Source: Leptidea sinapis
Lineage: Eukaryota > Arthropoda > Insecta > Lepidoptera > Pieridae
Direction of reading: 5' to 3'
NCBI RefSeq assembly: GCF_905404315.1
Contig: NC_066296.1
Span: 4,464,001 to 4,528,000, forward strand
DNA: 64,000 nucleotides
A program made the translations under genes and the position numbers. Shown here piece by piece: positions 58,181-64,000 of this stretch. Each line of letters opens with the position of its first letter. Within the stretch, counting starts at the first letter, position 1. The notes beneath the pieces were generated by a model that saw only the letters and a list, made by a program, of their open reading frames with translations, had not been told where the DNA came from and searched no databases.

Positions 58181-58361
58181 GTTTGATGAAGTAGATTGTA
58201 AACCATGTTTGATGAAGTAGATTGTAAACCATGTTTGATGAAGTAGATTGTAAACCATGTTTGATGAAGTAGATTGTAAACCATGTTTGATGAAGTAGAT
58301 TGTAAACCATGTTTGATGAAGTAGATTGTAAACCATGTTTGATGAAGTAGATTGTAAACCA
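58181..58361. repeat. 26-base minisatellite, 7 units
   Basis: Seven virtually identical head-to-tail copies of a 26-base unit (GTTTGATGAAGTAGATTGTA plus AACCAT) about 480 bases upstream of the myosin start codon. The last unit ends in AACCA. Near-identity indicates recent expansion. Confidence 0.95.
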
Positions 58362-58951
58362 AACTTACACCATATTTAACCTCCCCATTGTCATTGTTAT
58401 ATCAGGGTTTCCCTAACTGTGTGTGAGGTGATCTAAATAGATAGGCTGTCTGTGTCAATATGGCATTGTGACATCATACATGTGTGAGATAGGTTTCTCT
58501 GTAGTTGCAGTAAGAAGAAGTATGGATCGAAAATAAATTTAGAGACAAAGATGAGAGTGGCAATTTCAAAACTTGAGTTTTGTTTTTAGAAACTTTCAGA
58601 AAAGCAATGTATCCTTCTCATTAATACCAAACAAAAAGAGATAAAAAACGGTGTGCTGGCTTTTGATCTGATTTGTTTACTTTTATTTTTGTTTTATGTT
58701 TTGTTCTTTAATTTTTAGAAAAAACTTTATGCTATTTTGCTGCTGAGTTTTTCTGACAAATCGTTAGTAGGCTAGAACTACATCTAGCACGTAAATGTGT
58801 GGCAAGAAGGCAAGGGCTTCCCAAAAATATGGCAACTTCCCAAAAAAAAGTTTGAGAAGCCCTGACCTATATGACTTCATATCTTGACCTTAAATTTCCT
58901 ATCAATATTTTAAAAATATGAGTCAATACTTTCCAGTTGTCTTGGAAAATA

Positions 58952-59185
58952 ATGAACAGTCAGTCAACACCTACAATTATGAATAGTCTATCATGCTTTA
59001 TGAATGCTACACTCCAGCTCCCTTCACCAGAGGATCATCAAATATACATTATTGTAGGTGCAGCATTTCTCAGTCATCTGCTGATCTATCAACTATCATT
59101 TGCTGTCCAAAATAAAATAAATGCACTCAATATTAATTCAAGAAATATGTTATTGATAGCTACAAAGTTTATACTTAAATCTTAA
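58952..59185 (+). other. Possible small one-pass membrane protein frame
   Basis: From the ATG at 58952, 77 codons ending in TAA: PSPEDHQIYIIVGAAFLSHL, then LIYQLSFAVQNKIN. This gives one hydrophobic stretch of about 20 residues. The frame is divergent from the myosin gene. No family recognised and no splice or promoter support; could be chance. Confidence 0.25.
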
Positions 59186-59189
59186 GAGA

Positions 59190-60810
59190 ATCTATAATCC
59201 TCACAACCTGTGTTGGGCATAATAAATAATTTCTTAATTATTATATAGGTAATAGAGGCCATTCTTTGAATATTGGAGTATTTTTCTCTATTTTTACATA
59301 ATTTATAAGGCAGGTAATTTTAAAATACGCAATTTTTAAATTTAATTTGACGAAGGAGAATGTAAAGCCTGCTTTAATAAATGCCTGAGACACTTAAATC
59401 GCTTTGCTTCGAAAAATTGTTAATATGTGCTTAAATGATTTGTCATAATTTCAACAGCTATGTAATACATAAATACACTATAATAATAAATACAAATCAA
59501 TATGAACAGTTAATTGAGAATACAAATAACTAATATATTTTATACATTTACAATTAAGTCAAAGAATAATTCATTACCTTTTTTACATACTATAATAGGA
59601 ATTCCAGTTTTATATACAAATTAGCACCAATTTTGAACACACTGATTTCTGTATCGAGATTATAATACTAAATTCTAATTTCTATGGTATTAATTTAACA
59701 ACAATCTTTATTTGCTGAGCTTGCACTTCGCAATCGTGACCCTTGAGTAAATATATTAAGAGAATTAAATATTTTCCACTAGAACCTTAGAATAATATTA
59801 ATATTCTAAGGCTAGAACTTAGGATTATTATTGTTCTGTCATCTGTGATATTCTCTGTCAAGCCTAGAGAAATAACAAAAGTAGCACAGCACTGGCTTGA
59901 CTTTTCTAACCTAGGCGCAACGTCACACTGTAAAAAGAGTAAGACATATCTCACCTTGACTGTCTTGATAAAAAAATACAATAACAAAAAGCCATTTTAT
60001 TTAATGTTCATCACCAGTCTGATGACCATTGCGAATGTGAGTTAAAGTACAATTACAGCGAATAAAAGGGTCTTATGTTTATATTATTCGTTCCAAAAAC
60101 ATTTTACAAAAATGATAAGGCTTGCGTTGCATGTGACTGTAGAAGCCGTAGAAGTGAGAAATCAGAATATGAAGACGGGAATTTGTCATTTCACAAGATA
60201 GTGTTTTGAGCTATATTTGATATAAATGTTACTAAATATTGGATTTTGAATATTTTATTTTGTGAAACGGTTATGCTTATGATTTCAATAAAATATGCTA
60301 AATAAATCTTTCGTAGTGTTGTGCAGTCACAATGTTGCTATCGATACAATGAACATCGCAGTACACAGTAAATAAATATAAATTTTTTCAATGGAAACAA
60401 ACGTTCACATACATAAATTCTTTAGATAAACAGGATATTAACAGGCAATATAGATATGAAACTTAGTCAGGTACAACTAACAATATATTTTTTAATTTAG
60501 TTACATGTTTTTAAATGATGCTAGAAAGATCTATAGAAAAAAGATCTAAGTTTCTTAACTTAACATTATTTAAGACCTATCGTTTCATACAATTATTTAA
60601 AAATAAAGAAATATATATGAAAAGATTGTTACAACATTTAAAATTTTGTAAAGGTAGTCTTACAGCTTTTTTAATGATGCTAATGATTTAAACGTGAAAA
60701 GATCTAAGTGGTAAAGTTCAGTATCTATATAATTACACACTCTTCTGATAAAAGTATTTTTGACATAGACGGTAACATACGTAATGCTGAATAACGGTTT
60801 ATTAAAACAA
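59190..60810. other. AT-rich upstream region, almost nothing recognised
   Basis: No repeat shared with the rest of the window noticed. At 60110-60207 a 32-codon frame (NDKACVACDCRSRRSEKSEY, NLSFHKI) recalls the start of a THAP zinc finger, but it ends in a stop and is unsupported. Confidence 0.35.
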
Positions 60811-60814
60811 CTAG

Positions 60815-61020
60815 GTGACCCAGCAAACGTTGTTTTGCCATATAAAGTTCACATTCACGCGATAGTTTTATAAATAATAAATAGCCTATGTGTTATTCTG
60901 GTGTGTAAGCTATATTATTGTAAAGTTTCGTCAAAATCCAATCAGTAGTTTTTGCGTTAAAGAAGTTCAAACATACATCCAGGCATACAAACTTTCACAT
61001 TTATAATATTATAATAGGAT
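60815..61020 (+). repeat. Family C repeat, longest direct copy
   Basis: From CTAGGTGACCCAGCAAACGT to ACTTTCACATTTATAATATT. It contains TAGCCTATGTGTTATTCTGG and AGTTTCGTCAAAATCCAATC. Matches 20310-20680 in reverse. Confidence 0.75.
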
Positions 61021-61463
61021 TACGCTCACATCTACGGGATACTGTAAATGTGATGTTATGCAAAAGGGCTGGAATGTCAATCAAGTTATTGAGAATTTTT
61101 GAAAAATAAGATAGAATCAAAATAATTGTGACGAATCTGTAAAGATATAATATTGTATTTTTTTAATGAAGTCTCATAGTCCTCATATTTGTGACCTAAC
61201 CTATTATCCTGAAATCTTACAAACTTTTTTTGAACACTTTATTTTCATTTGACTTGATTTGTTATGGCAAAAATCCATGAGAGAAATGTAAGTAATATTT
61301 TTTTCTTTGTATATATATCTGTAAAGTTGTTGTTATAATAAAATTAGACAGTATACCTATCGTGTGACAGAAAAATTGCTTAAAAATAACCTTTTGTGGC
61401 AAAGAGGTAGTCGTCCAAACATTTGTGGGTCGTCAACGACCCCGTGGGAAGAAGTGAATTCAA

Positions 61464-62521
61464 TTGCTATTTCTTATTTTTAGGTCTATGCGAACGCTAA
61501 CAACAAATGAAATAATAGAGGTGTTGGAAAATTTCAATTTTGACGGTGAGATACAAGGTGCTCATATTTATATTGACCCTCCTACGATGGTAAGGTATCT
61601 GATGGTGATTCCGGTGATGAAGAGGTTGTGTATTTCCATCATTTATCCCGTAAACAGCTACTAGCTTCTGCAAGTTTAGCTTTGAGGCGTCCGTCTGATG
61701 AAAAAACTACGTCAATCGATGACGAGGAAGGCGATGACGTACAATTGACCCCACGGGAACTGAACAGTCGTGGAACAGGGGGTGGAAGAAGCCGCGGAAG
61801 GGGCGTGAAAGAGGACGCAGAAGAGGGCATGGAAGAGGACGCGCAGCATCACCTAGTCTCTGTGACCCTGTTGGCAGTCAGAATGAGGAGTCAGATGATA
61901 CACCACCACCACCACTACTAATTGAGCAGGATGGTCATGGAAGAGCGCGAGGAAATGGACGAGGAAGGGGGCGAGAATGCGGGTGGTGAGAGTTTTTAAG
62001 TGAAGAGAAGATTTTCCCGAAAACAACCGTGAGTGGCTATGCCGCTACTTAGATCGGTTACAACTTTGTCCGAAAACAATAACCCTGTCACAGTTTTTTG
62101 AGTTGTTCTCTGATCACGAAGTTATCGTTCATTTAGTTCGACAAACAGTCATTTATGCTGTTCAAACGGGAAACATGAGTTTTTCTTTGTCTGACAAAGA
62201 AATTCTCTGCTTTATTGCTATTCTTATGACCCCGCTACCGCGCTGCCGCATGTACCTACTGGGAAATCAATGAAGATACCCACAATGTCCTTTTCAGGAG
62301 CAAGTATGCGACGGAATCGATTCAAAGAAGATGATGATAAGATGGCAAAACAATTTTTTTTTCAGTATGTTCGTATCGAAAAAGTAAGCATTGATGGTTC
62401 CATGGTACCATGGTACCGTAATAACGGTGGACATGGTTGTAAGCAGCATATCAGAGGAAAGCCAATAAGATTTGGCATCAAAACGTGGACCGCTGTGCTT
62501 TGTGCAAAAATAAAACAGTGA
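61464..62521 (+). pseudogene. piggyBac-like transposase remnant
   Basis: Broken plus-strand frames in the expected order: acidic N-terminus (MRTLTTNEIIEVLENFNFDG; Arg/Gly-rich linker), the conserved helix region at about 62095-62230 (FELFSDHEVIVHLVRQTVIY; SFSLSDKEILCFIAILM), then at 62380-62515 KVSIDGSMVPWYRNNGGHGC and KQHIRGKPIRFGIKTW. The last is the hallmark DExMxPxxGRxxxKQxIxxKPxxxGxKxW, carrying the first catalytic Asp, followed by a stop. The rest of the catalytic core is missing. TTAA duplications and terminal repeats were not identified. Confidence 0.8.
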
Positions 62522-62539
62522 CGGCAAGCAAAAAATGTG

Positions 62540-63165
62540 GGGTTAATTTACATGTAAAATGCTTCTCTGGCTTTCATTCTTGAAATGTTGAATTGAATTC
62601 ATAAATAATCAATTTAACTGTAAGGACAATTTTATTCAACAGTAATTGACTTGACCCTAAGTAGAAGTACGATGGGTCGAAAACGACCCATGGGTAACAC
62701 ATTAGGGGTAATTTTCGGCCCATTAAAAAAAACAAGTTTTTTTAAGTGCACCTCAAGTACTCATATATCCAAAAATTAAAGAAATCGGAGACCAAAAATA
62801 GTTCTGGGCATATATGGGCTAAGAGCCCGTGAACCCCAGACCTACGTTATTTTCAGGGGCGTGCATATCAAATAGGCAATTAGGCAGTGCCTACCTCGTT
62901 ATGGACCTAAATAAACAAAGAAATAGTGTTTAAGTTAATTTAGTTTAATTTGATTCCATTATTTTATTACCAAACTTCTATTGCACACACTCATAAATTT
63001 TTTCCTTACGCTAGATACTAAATAACTACTGTAATCAATCTTAACTTATTCCAAAGCTCAACTACGAATGGTTAAATCCATAGTGCATAATTGCTAGAAA
63101 ACCAATGCACGCCCCTGGTTATTTTATAAAAGCTGAAAGTTTGTCAGCGCAAGCTCTCAACACAG
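62540..63165. other. Nothing recognised
   Basis: AT-rich sequence between the piggyBac remnant and the tandem array. A small inverted motif at about 62674-62692 (GGGTCGAAAACGACCC) could be near the end of the piggyBac element. Confidence 0.35.
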
Positions 63166-63204
63166 GTAAGAACGATAAAGTATTATGGAGTTTGGGTTAC
63201 AGTA

Positions 63205-64000
63205 GCTTTAGCAGGTAAACGGTACTAAAGGTGTGTAGAATACCAATCTAAATACATCAAATAATAAAGTGCAATTTTTCGGTATTACCTTCAGAATATT
63301 ATTAAAAATCACGTTATTCATTGTCAGACACTTCAACTCGTAGCAACCCCTTGCCAGACACCTTTAATATTCATGAAATTATAATTTTAATTACGTCATA
63401 GTATAAAAGCTGATTATTATATATAATACTTTGGTAATAAGCATGATGTTTCCTCATTAGCCGGACACTTTTAATAGTTCCAACCCCTTGCCAGACGTGC
63501 CTTTCGCGGATAAATGGTACTAAAGGTGCATAAAATAATGATTTAAATATATCAAATAATACAGTGCGATTTTTCGGTATTACCTTTAGAATATTAAAAA
63601 TCACGTTATTCATTGCCAGACACATAACATCGTGGCAAACCCTTGCCCGACACCCTTAATGTTCATGAAATTATAATTTTAATTACGTCATAGTATAAAA
63701 GCTGATTATTATATATAATACTTTGGTAATAAGCATGATGTTTCCTCATTAGCCGGACACTTTTAATAGATCCAACCCCTTGCCAGACGTGGCTTTCGCG
63801 GATAAATGGTACTAAAGGTGCATAAAATAATGATCTAAATATATCAAATAATACAGTGCGATTTTTCGGTATTACCTTTAGAATATTAAAAATCACGTTA
63901 TTCATTGCCAGACACATAACATCGTGGCAAACCCTTGCCCGACACCCTTAATGTTCATGAAATTATAATTTTAATTACGTCATAGTATAAAAGCTGATTT
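63205..64000. repeat. 292-base tandem (satellite-like) array
   Basis: Landmark TTACGTCATAGTATAAAAGC occurs at 63391, 63683 and 63975, exactly 292 bases apart. The second and third units are almost identical; the first (from about 63205) is more diverged and carries small insertions. The array runs off the window. It gives repeated 84-codon frames on the minus strand that merely reflect the repeat. Confidence 0.93.

Noticed and set aside
58181..58361. CRISPR-like regular repeats
   Set aside because: Units are directly adjacent with no unique spacers, and the sequence is eukaryotic.
58127..58362. Repetitive minus-strand frames over the 26-base minisatellite
   Set aside because: The unit is not a multiple of three; open frames are a by-product of the repeat.
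61628..61921. Frame ending in a run of His residues
   Set aside because: It is an out-of-frame or simple-sequence end within the piggyBac-like remnant, not a separate protein.
63371..63917. Two near-identical 84-codon minus-strand frames
   Set aside because: They are the same part of the 292-base tandem repeat; no start context or domain.
1..64000. tRNA, rRNA or other structured RNA genes
   Set aside because: No cloverleaf or conserved rRNA stretch could be recognised by eye; a dedicated scan was not possible.

Overview
The window looks like nuclear DNA of an insect, most likely a moth or butterfly. This is inferred from AT-rich intron and intergenic sequence, spliceosomal GT-AG introns, and the mix of jockey/CR1-like LINEs, mariner, Harbinger, piggyBac-like and Penelope-like elements. 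I ran no database search. Nothing bacterial or viral is seen.

Two host genes can be supported. On the plus strand, the last three exons of an unrecognised gene lie at about 2.87-5.14 kb, with matching intron phases, a stop codon and a polyadenylation signal at 5212. On the minus strand, a complete or nearly complete class-I unconventional myosin runs from a start codon at 57702 to a stop codon at 13196. I recovered 18 coding exons, about 1027 residues: motor head, neck with about three IQ motifs, and a TH1 tail. The exons are very GC-rich and sit in AT-rich introns swollen by transposons. One short exon, expected between 48.2 and 51.5 kb, was not found.

The rest is mostly layered mobile DNA. 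Region by region: 1-2.7 kb, LINE fragments; 4.2-5.0 kb, a decayed RT; 6.8-7.1 kb, a Harbinger MITE; 8.9-9.7 kb, a fold-back DNA element inside another repeat; 11.4-12.3 kb, a possible hAT element; 16.2-19.4 kb, LINE family J (plus), matched by an inverted copy at 26.7-28.3 kb; 21.4-21.9 kb, a Penelope-like GIY-YIG fragment; 29.6-32.3 kb, LINE family E (plus), matched by an inverted, better preserved copy at 34.7-37.5 kb; 38.7-42.9 kb, a LINE with an apparently intact mariner inside its endonuclease region; 43-56 kb, more LINE ends, two copies of a TIR element, a Harbinger nested in family E, and a DD37D transposase fragment.

Upstream of the myosin (57.7-64 kb) lie a 26-bp minisatellite, a piggyBac-like remnant and, at the window edge, an array of 292-bp tandem repeats.

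The two inverted LINE pairs each bracket myosin exons: J copies around the large tail exon, E copies around two motor exons. A tandem copy of part of one myosin exon also duplicates its splice donor. These are the most testable unusual features.
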